The translations under genes and the position numbers were made by a program. A DNA stretch of 64,000 nucleotides from Aphanomyces cochlioides (taxonomy: Eukaryota; Oomycota; Saprolegniomycetes; Saprolegniales; Verrucalvaceae): NCBI GenBank assembly GCA_019828595.1, contig JAHQRK010000020.1:1302001-1366000 (forward strand), given 5' to 3'. The notes under the pieces were generated by a model. It searched no databases. It was not told the origin of the DNA and saw only the letters and a list, made by a program, of their open reading frames with translations. This document shows, piece after piece, positions 28,639 to 39,966 of this stretch; the stretch's first letter is position 1; each line of letters begins with the position of its first letter.

Positions 28639-29469
28639 CCGGTATTTTCAAGTGTGGCATGTTTTGAAGCCGCACTTGACTTGTGGCGACTCACCCGTCG
28701 CTCAGTTGTGACTTTCGAAGCAACGCTTTATGAACAAGATTACGAAGCGTGATGCCACTTGCTGGATTCGCGTCAGGCGATTCCTTGCGCCCACCCAATC
28801 AAGTCGGCGATTGGTCGCACAACGGGGACGAACTAAGTGGATTTGCTCGATTGCAACCAACAAGTTGACACATGGCCTTGGTAAATTTTCAATTCCACAT
28901 CTGGAGGAAACGTGACTAATAGAGCGTTTCGACTGTGTTGTTCATCCGAGCGCCGTCGTGGCCAGCTCTCACCCTCATGGCGCTGGTAGCTCGCGTCGAT
29001 TTCACCTTCGTACTCTGGAGCAGCTCCAACTTTCACGATGAGATCTATAGCTCGATTGATTGCAAAATATTTGACGATATGGTGCGCATACAGCATAAGT
29101 TTTTACGACCAGTCTTCACGCTTAACGCGATTGCCTTGTCTCGTGCTTTAATGAATCTGCGTCACATCAAGCGCCATGTGTGGCGGTGGTCCAATCGTCT
29201 CCATTTATGCACATGATCTGACCTGTCGTGCTCAAATTAGTCGCCTTTTTTGGGTGCATCAAGCAGATGGAAAGTGAAAGGACAACGAAATTTGTGCGGT
29301 GGCGTTGGACTGGGATTTGTTTGTTGTCAGTCTTGTGCAGTAAACACGCTCGCCCGAGTGCCCAAGAGGCCGCTCGGGAGATAGCCGGTGGACGACTGAC
29401 ATGTGTGCTCACCTCGCGCTGCCCAATTGTCCCACAGTCTCGCGATCCCGAGACATCACTCGAAACTTG
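28639..29469. other. Intergenic, no feature
   Basis: No supported gene. Open frames on both strands at 28833-29216 mirror each other and lack family or promoter support. Confidence 0.4.
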
Positions 29470-29483
29470 TCATTCTCAAATTT
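29470..29483 (+). promoter_or_regulatory. Oomycete-type initiator, five-module copy C
   Basis: TCATTCTCAAATTT, 5 nt before the ATG at 29489. It fits initiator TCAYTYY and a CAAATTT flanking element. Confidence 0.65.
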
Positions 29484-29488
29484 ACGTC

Positions 29489-30073
29489 ATGTCAATAACT
29501 CCAGTCCAGCCGTGTGTGTTCTGCGGTCGACCGAGCGACTTTGAAGGAAAATGCTCCAAGCACCGATATCGTCTTCGCTGCAGCGTTGAAAACTGTCCCA
29601 ACCAAACGTACGCCCGCAATCTGTGCGTCCAACATGGAGGCAAGCAGCAATGTCGATTCCAAGGATGCAATGGCAACGCGAGGCGATTTGGCTTTTGCTG
29701 CAAGCACGGCGTCCGCGAGCGCAAACCATGCAGTAGCGCCGGATGCAGAAATATTTCCTACGCCCGAGGTCTCTGTGTCAAACACGGCGGTGGCCACCCG
29801 TGCAAGTGGGCAGGAGGTTGTACCCATGCTGCAAGAATCGAAGGATTTTGCCACAACCATTACCGCGAATTGACCAAGCCAAACACAACCATGGACGCTT
29901 TCCCCCTCACAAGTGAGGAAATCGAGATGCTGTCGGTTCTACTCAAGGACGTCAACGTCGAATGGCTAGAGCATGAGACATCGATGGACATGAGCGCCTC
30001 CAACAATGCGTTCCAACTCGATCTGCCGTCCGTGCTGGACATTCAAACGGTTAATTTGCTCGCGTCGGTGTGA
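29489..30073 (+). CDS. Five-module Cys/His zinc-repeat protein, copy C
   Basis: 194 aa from MSITPVQPCVFCGRPSDFEG. Five C-x(2-5)-C-x9-C-x2-H modules: CVFC...CSKH, CSVENC...CVQH, CRFQGC...CCKH, CSSAGC...CVKH and CKWAGGC...CHNH. The acidic tail contains LTSEEIEMLSVLLKDV, the conserved helix of the family. Start choice: the initiator sits 5 nt upstream and the N-terminus matches copies D and E (MS(S/T)TP). The open frame continues upstream to 29228 but without an ATG that fits the promoter. It faces copy D tail to tail, with about 770 bp between stops. No lesion is seen. Confidence 0.85.
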   Translation: MSITPVQPCVFCGRPSDFEGKCSKHRYRLRCSVENCPNQTYARNLCVQHGGKQQCRFQGCNGNARRFGFCCKHGVRERKPCSSAGCRNISYARGLCVKHGGGHPCKWAGGCTHAARIEGFCHNHYRELTKPNTTMDAFPLTSEEIEMLSVLLKDVNVEWLEHETSMDMSASNNAFQLDLPSVLDIQTVNLLASV

Positions 30074-30845
30074 TAGCCGAAGATCTAAACTATAATAGTC
30101 AAGTAGAGTGGTCGTTGTGAGTAAAAACTTTGTGGATGTACTTTTGTGCAACTGACGTCATGATAAAACATACATATCAAAACACAGTAGATTACAGGTT
30201 GCACAGTGGTCGCACACAGTCAACAAGTGTTCCTTACACTTCGTCTGCTTCAACTGCTACAGCCCGTGCATCTTTACATTAGTGACCCTGAGGCAGGGCT
30301 CCTTGGTGGTCTTGTTTACTCGATTCGTTGGAATGAAGATACATTAAAGTCTTGTTGGTGAGTAGACTTTGTTCATCAGCAATAACACAATGGAACAATC
30401 GTAAAACGAAACGATGACATGTTGCTGGATCTGGGCATTACATCGATACGAGGGGTCGTGGGGGATGAATAAGCTACAGAGACTTGGGCTCGAGCTCTCA
30501 GGAGCGGGCGCATCGTTGATTTGCATCCACCACTTCGAACTTGTTAGGCAAGTTCTCACAATCTGCCCTGTGGACCCTGTGGACGAACGAGGACCGAGCT
30601 GAACTAAACCACTCGTCCAAGTAGTCGGTTGAGATCGTGGCTTTTGCTGTCATGTCCATAATACAGAGCATTATGAGGGACTTGCTGACCCAGATGAACA
30701 TCTCAATGCGTCATGAACTGCCTCTCAACTTTGGACGGGCAAGGGATAATGTTATACCAACAAGAGGTATTCTCTTTAATGCTCCATTAAGCCTCTTGTA
30801 GTAAAGCATTAAAGTAAACATGACAGAGGTTCGAAAGTGTATGTC
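30074..30845. other. Convergent spacer between copies C and D
   Basis: Holds the 3' ends of both genes. A minus frame 30701-30498 (FIWVSKSLIMLCIMDMTAK) has one hydrophobic stretch but no other support. Nothing else is seen. Confidence 0.35.
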
Positions 30846-31358
30846 TTAGATGTCGACGCCATCTGGGGCCGCAAAGCCAAAGTGCTCCTCATCGGTTGCT
30901 GAGTCAATATTGACGTCCTTGAGTAGCGTCGACAAAATGACAACTTCTTCATTCGTGAGGAGGTCTGGATTCGCGATTTCTTCGTAATGCCTGAGGCAAT
31001 AGCCATCAATTTGAGCCGCCTGGGTGCAGCCAATAGTCCATTTACACTTTCGACCGCCACCATGTCTGACACACAGACCTCGGGCGTGGGCAATAATCTC
31101 GCAGCCGTCGGTTTTGCACAGCTTGCGGATGCGGGTGCCATGCTTACAACACAACCCATAACATCTGGCGTTGCTTTGGCACCCTTCAAATCGGCATCTC
31201 TGCTTTCCACCATGTAGGACACACAAATAGCGGGCATACGTTTGGTTGGGGCAGTTTTCAACGCTGCACCGAAGGCGGTACCAATGCTTGTTGCATTTGC
31301 CTTCATAAATGCAGGGACGTGTACAGAAGGCACACTGGCTCAATGGTGTTGATGACAT
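30846..31358 (-). CDS. Five-module Cys/His zinc-repeat protein, copy D
   Basis: 170 aa from MSSTPLSQCAFCTRPCIYEG. Modules: CAFC...CNKH, CSVENC...CVLH, CRFEGC...CCKH, CKTDGC...CVRH and CKWTIGC...CLRH, each C-x(2-5)-C-x9-C-x2-H. The tail has the acidic helix LTNEEVVILSTLLKDV. HWYRL replaces HRYRL after module 1. It is closest to copy E at 48170 in modules 1, 2 and 5. The start is set by the initiator at 31365-31378 and by paralogues. It ends about 25 residues earlier than copies B, C and E, but with a normal stop. It looks intact. Confidence 0.85.
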   Translation of the reverse strand: MSSTPLSQCAFCTRPCIYEGKCNKHWYRLRCSVENCPNQTYARYLCVLHGGKQRCRFEGCQSNARCYGLCCKHGTRIRKLCKTDGCEIIAHARGLCVRHGGGRKCKWTIGCTQAAQIDGYCLRHYEEIANPDLLTNEEVVILSTLLKDVNIDSATDEEHFGFAAPDGVDI

Positions 31359-31364
31359 GGCGGC

Positions 31365-31378
31365 GATTTTGAGAATGA
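31365..31378 (-). promoter_or_regulatory. Oomycete-type initiator, five-module copy D
   Basis: Minus-strand TCATTCTCAAAATC, 6 nt before the ATG at 31358; nearly identical to the element of copy C. Confidence 0.65.
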
Positions 31379-31849
31379 TGGCTTTCCAGTCATGTGCGCA
31401 GAGGGGGAGTGACGTGGCATGACTCGGGGATGAAAGCACAAAATTACCTCACACGTCCACTCCTTCCGGCTATCGCGTCCCCGTTCGTCCTCTCCTGGAC
31501 AAAGTAAGACACGGGTTTGTTGAGACGTCAATGTCTTGTTGGTTGACCGACAAATTTGGGGGACTCCGAATATTTTTGAGAGCAACTCCTGTCAATCATC
31601 ATCGGCTTGCAAGTGCCGACAAATGTTCGTCAAGGTTCATGTATTCATGTGGTGTGTGTCACGTTCCTAGTCATCTTCTCCGATAGCTCGTCCAGTTAAC
31701 ATCGTTACTCTCGGTTGTTACACTACGATCGGCTGTGACTCAAAGGTGCTCTTCAATGTCGACGGTAACGTATTCACAACTCAAACCAGCTCTGGCCGGA
31801 AGGCAAAGCCACTCATGTTAGACTGACTGTGGTGCTGGATCTAGTTCTT
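31379..31849. other. Intergenic, no feature
   Basis: Upstream flank of copy D; nothing else recognised. Confidence 0.35.
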
Positions 31850-32030
31850 GGCTATTCCTTTCAGGTACTTGAGCACGCGTTTGGCCATGCGCCAGTGCGT
31901 CTGGTTGTGATTGTGATTGTGCGAGGAAGGTAGCGAACTGCATTGGCGATATCTGGTCGCGTTGCTGACACCAGGTATTGTAGCGCCCCGACGATGCTTT
32001 GATACGGCACTGCGCGAAGTCTCAAACTCC
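31850..32030 (-). pseudogene. Ty1/copia fragment (RT to RNase H connection)
   Basis: Minus strand reads VPYQSIVGALQYLVSATRPD, IANAVRYL, then after a small frame break WRMAKRVLKYLKGIAK. This is the segment just before RNase H, clearly related to the copia remnant at 15175-16735 (GALQYLVTATRPDIAYAVRF). It is a solo fragment without LTRs. Confidence 0.7.
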
Positions 32031-32385
32031 TTCGAAATTTGAGACTCGACATCTATATCTGTGATGGGTGAAGCCTGCTCGTTCTGGCAACTCCAATTAT
32101 GGCTTTGGCTTGGATCTAATCCACATCATCTTCCTCGTTCCCTCGTCCCTCAGCCATGGATAGTCACACCTGGCTTTGACACTACCATCGTCAGTCGTAG
32201 CAGATTAATTTCTTAAGTGAATCTTTCCCCTCTTCCTATCGCTTTATCGGGACTGTTTAGTCTCTGCCTTTCGCACATGAAGCACGCCGATTGTGTTGTC
32301 AGAGTACCTAGCAAGATGTCTATGAGCGATGAGCAAGCGAGTTAATGACAACTGGTTGTACCGACTCGATTGTGTTGTCACTGTG

Positions 32386-32397
32386 GAATTACTTTCG
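32386..32397. repeat. LINE-1st copy target-site duplication, left
   Basis: GAATTACTTTCG, identical to 42338-42349. Confidence 0.85.
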
Positions 32398-32442
32398 TCA
32401 TTCCAAATTTGCTGTGTGACCCTCAAGTGGTACGTTACACCC

Positions 32443-35115
32443 ATGGGCACCTCGTACATCCGTCCCGACACGCCGCTGGCGAACACGACAACGCCTCAAT
32501 CTCGACCACCGGCAGCACCGCCAGATCGGCCTTCAAACCCTCGGTGCTCGCATTCCCCGCCCCGACGCCACAGCCAACGACTCCGCCTACGGCAACAGCA
32601 AACTGCCATACCACCCACCGTGCCCAGCGCGCCAGTCGATCACAACACCACACCTTCCGGTCAGGCCTCCCAGCCCACTAACACTAGCATTGACGATCCG
32701 TCCGATGGCCACAGTCCAGCGCTACCAAGCCACAAGGCAACCGCCGACCAAGCATTGCTGGCCTGTCAGGCCCTCCACCCTCCCCCTCCACCCTCCTCCA
32801 CCGATTCGCTTGGCAACTGGCTTGACGAGCCACATCCCCAGGTCAACTCACCCGCACGTCCCTTCCGGGAGTATCAACACCAACGGCTCTTCCCGCTCTT
32901 CCAACGACCAACGCCCATTCTCTTTCCCCTCTTTACATCCCCGTCCCACACGCCGTTGGCCACATCTCCTTCCCATGGCACCATTAACCATCCTGCCACG
33001 CCAATGATACCCACCCCGACCCAGAACCAGGCGCAGGACTCGCCTGCTGGTTCCAATCCCACCCCACCCGCGCCGGACACAGCACCCATGGCATCACCGG
33101 CAGTAGCCGCCGATGGGACATCGAATGTGCTCCAACCCCCCCCTCCAGCAGCCAGCAGCTTCTCGCCGACTCCGCCTGACCCGCGCAACCTCATTACCAT
33201 CGAAGAATACCGCAAACAAAAACGCGATGCGGATGCCGACAGTAGCCCCTCCAAGCGCATCCCACCCATTACCCAGCCTGTCCCTGCTCCGTCAACACTG
33301 GCTCCGGCGCTGTCAGCTCCTACAGCAACAAACGTGCCCCTCCACACACAAGCAACCACCATGGACGACAAGCATCAGGACGCAGATATGCAAGACTCAG
33401 AGCCACAGGCCCAATCCTCTGACGAGCAGCCATCTGGCGCATCCCCCTCCCCCCGTAGACCGGGCCTTGACGAAGTCCGCGATGAATGCCACCCACCCGT
33501 ACCCTACGCGCAAGACAGCATCTTCTGGGCTTCTGAAGATGACCTTTTTCCTACGCTCACAGCTGAAGAAATCACTACCATTGAGGAGGCCTTTGCTCAA
33601 TCTACCAACACCCTCTTATTCCACCTCAATCCTGAAGAAGCCACACGCTGGAACATCCTCAACTTCCGTGAAGAAATCACTTCCGACTGCAAGTATTTTT
33701 TCGACATTACGTTTCAAACGCCCCTCACGGGCTCTGCCGCCGTCCTGATGGGTATCCCAAACGAACGCCATATTGAGGCCTGGTCGGCCGCTAAACGTGG
33801 CTACATGCTTTTACCACAGGCAATGATTATGATGTCTTACCAACACGCGGCCACCAACAACCCTCCCCAGAGCCTAAACCAGCTGGAATACTCCAACACG
33901 GACTACATGTCCCCCAACGACCTTCGCAAGGCTTTCCGCGCCTTAGGCGCCCCGGATTATATTGTCTGCAGTCATTCCAGAAACGGCGACAATACGCGCC
34001 GCACGGAGCGCTGGCCAAGTATTGGCTGTATCAACCGCCGCACTGACAAACTCTTCAAATTTCGAGTTATGTTTCCTAGTCAAGCCATCACCGAACAAGT
34101 CTATAGCAACTACCATGCGCTCAGACGCTCCCAGAGCACGCACGAAGCAATCCCCAACTCCCTCCAACTGCGACCGCTCAGTGAGCTCCATTGGGATCAG
34201 CCATCTCGCACCCTTTACAATCCCTTTCTTCCCTCCAACAGTCACCTCCGTGATACCAAACTCCGCTTGTCGCCCGTACCACCGACTGTCCGGGCAGCGG
34301 ACATTGCACTTGTGCTCGAGGACCAAGTTTTTGACAATACGGATGTGGACATCACAGGCACAGTTGCCACAGTCACCTTTTACAACTCCGACATCCACGA
34401 TATTGGTTGGCAAGCATGGCGCGCTGACCCCCTAGTCGTTCGAGGCCACATCCTCGCAGTCTCGGCTCTTACGGGTGCGCTACAGCGACCACCGCCATCT
34501 TCGGCGCTCCTTACGTGCCATGACTGTGGCCGACTAGGCCATATCGCCTCTGAGTGCATGGTGTTCCAAGAACTCGATGACCATGGCCGCCCCATCCGGC
34601 CGCAAGCTGCACCAGCTCCCAACTCTCAATATGACCCCCGGCGAGACACCCGACCCAGCAAGGCACGCTCGGGCCGCAGCCGCTCGACTTACTCGGCTCC
34701 AGCACCGCAGAAAGGCCGTAGCGCCAGTCATGGCACAACCCAGGTGGTGGCAACCAAGCCATCCGGCGCTGCAAGCACCTCACTTGCCTCCTCCGATGTC
34801 CACCGACTTCAAGAACGCTTCCTGCGCATGGAAGCAGAAACTAAACGGCACAGTGAAGAGCTCGCCAAGGTCAAAGCCGAAAACACGGCCCAACAAGCAC
34901 AACTGGCAGAACAGGCGGCACAACTGGCCATGCATGCCGCACACCACACGGCTACCCAACAGGCGTTGGAAGAGCAAGCGCGCGTGCAAGCCCAGGCAGC
35001 GGAAGACAGACAAGCCACGAAGGCCAACATCGCTCAAGCAATTGCGCTTCTCACCCAGGCTGCATCTCCTTCAGCTCCGCCGGCCCCACCGTCCACCGAT
35101 CGTCAGCAAAACTAA
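32443..35115 (+). CDS. LINE ORF1 (gag-like, CCHC)
   Basis: 890 aa starting MGTSYIRPDTPL. The same frame is open upstream to 32329, but that part lies outside the target duplication, so the ATG at 32443 is chosen. Residues 1-330 are Pro/Ser/Thr-rich and probably disordered. The middle third is a folded region (FFDITFQTPLTGSAAVLMG ... DNTDVDITGTVATVTFYN) that could include an RRM-like fold. A CCHC knuckle CHDCGRLGHIASEC starts at 34515, and a Gln/Ala-rich coiled coil follows (RMEAETKRHSEELAKV). The product would coat element RNA. Uninterrupted. Confidence 0.85.
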   Translation: MGTSYIRPDTPLANTTTPQSRPPAAPPDRPSNPRCSHSPPRRHSQRLRLRQQQTAIPPTVPSAPVDHNTTPSGQASQPTNTSIDDPSDGHSPALPSHKATADQALLACQALHPPPPPSSTDSLGNWLDEPHPQVNSPARPFREYQHQRLFPLFQRPTPILFPLFTSPSHTPLATSPSHGTINHPATPMIPTPTQNQAQDSPAGSNPTPPAPDTAPMASPAVAADGTSNVLQPPPPAASSFSPTPPDPRNLITIEEYRKQKRDADADSSPSKRIPPITQPVPAPSTLAPALSAPTATNVPLHTQATTMDDKHQDADMQDSEPQAQSSDEQPSGASPSPRRPGLDEVRDECHPPVPYAQDSIFWASEDDLFPTLTAEEITTIEEAFAQSTNTLLFHLNPEEATRWNILNFREEITSDCKYFFDITFQTPLTGSAAVLMGIPNERHIEAWSAAKRGYMLLPQAMIMMSYQHAATNNPPQSLNQLEYSNTDYMSPNDLRKAFRALGAPDYIVCSHSRNGDNTRRTERWPSIGCINRRTDKLFKFRVMFPSQAITEQVYSNYHALRRSQSTHEAIPNSLQLRPLSELHWDQPSRTLYNPFLPSNSHLRDTKLRLSPVPPTVRAADIALVLEDQVFDNTDVDITGTVATVTFYNSDIHDIGWQAWRADPLVVRGHILAVSALTGALQRPPPSSALLTCHDCGRLGHIASECMVFQELDDHGRPIRPQAAPAPNSQYDPRRDTRPSKARSGRSRSTYSAPAPQKGRSASHGTTQVVATKPSGAASTSLASSDVHRLQERFLRMEAETKRHSEELAKVKAENTAQQAQLAEQAAQLAMHAAHHTATQQALEEQARVQAQAAEDRQATKANIAQAIALLTQAASPSAPPAPPSTDRQQN

Positions 35116-35285
35116 CACAAGGGCGTCGCATACGGCCGCCGGCGTCCTTTTACCTTCCCAGGCCGTTTATATACGCATGGTTACTCCTCATATCGTTACT
35201 GTTTACTGGTGTTACCGCATTCCCTACCCATACGCACACTCTCCAACATGCTCTGCCTCTGGCGCCGGGCTTAGAACTCCCCGTT

Positions 35286-36572
35286 TTGGATCACATATCC
35301 TTTGGCCACACAGGACTGCCCTCTTCTGATGACTCTGCCAACTCAGAATGTAGTGATCAACGCCTTCACGCGACTTCACCCTTGGAGGCCCTGTCACGCC
35401 GCTCCAAAAGGGGTCCACATCGCAGGAAGCCTTGGAGGCCAGCCAAATACAACTTAATTCCACCACAACTAGGCACTGACTGGTCCCCGACCGATGCAAT
35501 CCGTACGCGTGAAGCACGCCAATATGAATCGTACCTCGGCCATTCTGTTCCTCCCCCAGTTACACGTGACACTGTCCTCCGCATAGCTACAACAAACATC
35601 AACAAAAACACCAAGACAAAACTACAAGCTGAACTTGGTGAATGGTTTATCGCAAACCAACTTGACTTTGCCATTCTGGCGGATGCTGACCTTGACGCTC
35701 AGCCTTTCCACATCTGGTGTACCCAGACCAATGGCTCATCACGTCCGGACCTAGCCACACTCAGCGCTGGCAGGGTTGCGATTCTTTATGACTACCAGAG
35801 GTGGCACTCAAGACTTCGGCTCACGGATACCACATCCTCACCATCAGGGCGTAGTATTGCGATCTATCTAAGACTGGGCCAACGTGGCAAACTCACGCTC
35901 CTTGGCACATACTGCCCAGCATCGCCTCACACTTGCCGTGGGGAAACAAAACGGGAATGGGACTGGCTCGCAGAGCACACGCCGCCACCAGCGCCACGCA
36001 CGCTAGTGTTGCTCGCGGGCGACTTCAACACTTATGGCACCAATCCACTGGATCGGTCAAGCCCAGCCCAGCGATCCCAGGCCAGCACGGCCATGGGCGA
36101 AGCCTTTGAGTCCTGGCAACAACTCCACAACTGGACATCTACTTTTCGTTCCCTCCACCCACAAGTACCCCGACATACCTATGCCCGGGCGGGCACCGCA
36201 GTAGCGCTTGACGACATCCTTATCCAGACCAGGGCAGCACATTGCCTCCAAGCCAGTGGCATCTGGATCGGTTCATTGCATTCCAGTGACCACATTGGCA
36301 CGCCTATCTCACAAATCGCACTAGACCACCACTGGTCCTCCAGCACCCAACTCAAAGGGGTCCAACCCATCCATGTGGTTAACACACGCAACACTACGGA
36401 GGCCGACCTGACACACTTCACCCAACACACGACTCACCTTCTGCAAACTCTGCAACTCCCGCTGCTAATCCCACCGCTTGCACAGCAGGATGCCGACCCA
36501 GCGACTATCAGCCACTGGCTCGAAACTACTATGCACGACCTATACGCCATCTTATACGGTAGTGCCAAAAAA
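35286..36572 (+). pseudogene. LINE ORF2, endonuclease segment (no ATG)
   Basis: APE-like endonuclease for target nicking: VLRIATTNINKN, LLGTYCPASPH, LVLLAGDFNTYGTNPL, LDDILIQT and LHSSDHIGTPI. The usual catalytic Glu (as in IQET) is replaced by Asp in FAILADADL. The frame is open back through the end of ORF1 (at least from 35100) without any ATG; the first ATG is inside the domain near 36090. It relates to ORF1 as the -1 frame. Translation may depend on recoding, reinitiation or a lost start. A run of six A at 36567-36572 marks where the frame steps -1 into the reverse transcriptase. Confidence 0.75.
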
Positions 36573-39500
36573 CTGTGGGGCGAAACCAGTCAAACGCAAC
36601 GGCCATCAATCGAGCGACGGCTATCAAACGCTCAAATCGCTGCATGGCTCAATGGCGTCACATTCTGCGTCTCCACGCGGATCAAGCACTCACTACCCCC
36701 GATATAATCCGCCTCACTGACCAAATCCAATGGCCCAAATGGGTTCGTGATCCAGCCAAGCTTCCAACGGGTTACCCTCATGCCCAAGGGGCGACTTCAT
36801 TACACCACTGGTGGCACAACAGACCTAGTGCCACACCAGATGCACATGGCCAATGGCGCATTTGGCTTATGACCGGCTGGACACATTGGCATAGTGTCTA
36901 CCACAGCAGGCACCGCTGGCGCACCACAGCTCAGCGCATTTTTGCTCAACGCTATCGAACTGAGCTCTTTACGGGACACCGCACGCGACGGTTCCTCCAA
37001 AATGCCCTCGGGCGACCCACGCCTCCCATCTCCATCCGCAGTACTATGGTGGACCACCGTGATGGTACTCGAACATACTCTGAAAATAAACCCGATGTGA
37101 CGGCAGCTCTCCAGCATCTCCTTGACAATTGGATTCCTCCGACGGAACGCACTGAGATACCTGCCCACCTCTCCACACTATCACCCACAGACCTGCCTCA
37201 GGCGCCACGCTTCGTCCGTGAATGGCTATTACATGACATGCACCGCCCCGAACATATTGCCCCTGGCTTCATCCATGAAGACCAATGCACATGGGAAACG
37301 TATACATATACTCCTGAGATGCAGCAACGCTGTCACCGGTACCTCCGTAAACACGTTGCTCCTGGCGATGGTGGCGTCTCCCAGGAACTGTGGATTGCCG
37401 CCCCTCCGGCCATTCGCGAGCGCGAACGCCTTATTATCAATACCATCCTTCGCACGGGCTGTGTCCCGCCATGTCTCGGCCGTAAACAAATGCTTTACCT
37501 TGCTAAATCCGACACAGCCCATAGCATAGTTAACCTTGACCCTGGCCTACCACCCTGGCGTCCCATTACAGTACAAAGTGCCTTCAAGAGCCGCATCTTC
37601 ATGGTCATACGGGACTATATCACCCCGATCATACCCAATGAGCCACTCCAACATGGATTTCAAAAGGACCGCACAGTCCAGGATGCGGTCATCCTGACAT
37701 CCCTACTCATCGATCGCGCTCGTCGCTCAAAGTCGGAACTTTTCCTTACATCGAAAGACTGCCTCAAATGCTTTGATCGTGTTCCTTCGTGGGTCATGGA
37801 ATATGTTTATCTTAAACTGGGAGTACCACCGACGCCCAGGAAACTCATGGCTCATTTTCTTGGAGCCAGTCAAATCGATATACGCACGGCCTTTGGCTGG
37901 GTGGATGGTGGTCATCGTGACTTTGGCCTTGGGCAAGGCTCTATCCTAGCAGTTATGCACATCGGCTATTACATGGATATCCTCCAACAGCAACAACAGC
38001 GCGGGATAGATCCCATCAAAGTCTCCCATCACCAACATCCTGAAGGCCAGACCCAACGATCCATTGGTAGCTTACTCTTTGTCGATGATGCTCTCGACGT
38101 TGCCACATCATATGCAGGCATCCAACACCGTGCTGCCACATCAAATATCTTCACAGGCAAATATGCTTCTGGTGGTGTTTTTGGGGCAGATAAATCCTTC
38201 ATGCTTTACCTCTCATCCCACCACTACCCAGCAATCTCGCTCAACGACGGCCTCGGCGAACCTCAACCGGTAAAGGTCATTGCGCCTATTGATGGTTTTA
38301 AACATTTGGGTATCCACCAAGGAGTGGGAGTCCAATGGGCGGCCAACACTCAAGCCCTCTGGCAGCGCCTTAAGCGGCAAGCAGAACAACTTGCACCTAG
38401 ACGCCTCACAGGGGCAGAATTTCGATACATCATCAATGCCATCTGGCTTCCTAGTATCCTCTATCGATGTGCGCTTAGCGACTCCCTCTCCATTGCCTCT
38501 GCCTTTGACGTCCTTATCCGAAAGACGGCCAAGCGCGTCCTCCATCTACCCCATGATCATCCCACAGAGTGGTTTTACGATACGATGGATGGACTAGGCC
38601 TCCACAACTGCGAGCGCCTAAGTCAAGGCCAACGCATGTACCAAGTACTCCGAATTGCCAATGATACTGGCTCTCCAGCCTATGATGCACTCATGGATGC
38701 ATTGGAAGCGTACCAAATCCAGATGGGTCTCACTGACCATCCCCTCGCTTCTCCGGTTCCACCGCCACCCTCTGATACATCATTCCTGGGCACGACGATA
38801 CGAATCGCGGCAGCATCGGCCCACAAATATACCATCCACGCCACATGGCGCTCCCCACCTGAATGTCGCTCGACACGTCTCTGTGATCAGTCTATCTGGA
38901 CGCACCTATCTCCGGCCTTAAGCACCACGCTCTTGCAAATTAACAAAGCCTCCAGGCTGAAAGTCCGCTGGCTGGGCGACATCACAAATGAACGTGGTAC
39001 CCAACTCCTCGCTTTAGAAACCCTCCAAATCCGCTTTGGCTGGACAGCGGCACAACTTGCCAAATTTGAGCCTATACGGTCTTCGATTGCTCTTGCACCG
39101 CAGCCCCCCAGGCTGGCCTTTCGACAATCTACCATTCCGTGGTCGACCCGACAGCCCTTCCAGGCAAATCTGCCACCGGCATCAGTCCAACGACGCCTTA
39201 ATCCGCTCCCGCTGCTTTTCCATCCTCTCGGTCGAGCACGCAGCCAACACCCTCAGGGCATCCATGCCATACACATCCCACTTGGATCTCTCCTCATTAT
39301 CCCTATCCTCCTGACCCCTCCAGGTCATCCTGACATTCTCAGCTACCAAATTGGACGCCGGAACTCTCTCCAAACGCGCATAACGCCATCAGGCACCGAT
39401 ATTGCGGTCACCTACTGGTACGAACAGCGAAGGGGCAGTGGCATCTGGTATGCGCCAGGCAAACGGGATCACCGTCGCTCCACACGCCTTATCCCTCTCT

Positions 39501-39966
39501 CACGTTGCTTTCCAGCCGCAGGCAATACACTTCCGACATCCACCCCGGGCAAAGCTAAATTCCTGGTCTGGACAGACACCTCCTGGACTGACCCCGGCAC
39601 ACGCCGCACGTACACAGGCCACAATGACCGTAGCTGCATCGCTACAACCTGGGAGCAAGACCTCGCTTTTGAAGAGAGGTACCGTGCCACGGGTCGACCA
39701 CCTGACCTCGTCCACCGATGTACTGGATGCCTCCGACACCTTGCGCTCAACCAGTGTGCAAACTGCCACCAGCATCACCATCCAGAATGTGTTCGCTGCA
39801 CCGACCGGCCAGAGGAGCCCACTGCGGACTCTCCAATACTCTTTTCCTGTGCCTCGCACCAGACCGACCCTATTACGCACGCTGTAGGCGATGGCAGTGT
39901 ACTTCATGCTGGTACTGCGAATGCCAGCGGCAGCTGGAGTTTAATCATTCCATCCCCCCAAGACCC
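36573..39966 (+). pseudogene. LINE ORF2, reverse transcriptase and PHD-like finger
   Basis: About 1130 codons in one frame. A thumb-preceding region is followed by the RT core: LQHGFQKDRTVQDAVILTSL, CLKCFDRVPSWV (first Asp near 37760), GQGSILAVMHIGYYMD and SLLFVDDALDVA near 38075 (catalytic FVDD). The connection region runs to about 39600. A C4HC-type PHD-like finger at about 39715-39800 (CTGC-x8-CANC-x4-H-x2-C) precedes RNase H. The first RNase H Asp lies in AVGDGSVLHAG near 39885. The frame ends at TAG 39997 after a -1 step near 39970. Confidence 0.8.

Noticed and set aside
32329..32442. Longer N-terminus for the LINE ORF1
   Set aside because: It lies outside or across the 12-bp target duplication, so it is host sequence; the ATG at 32443 is inside the element.
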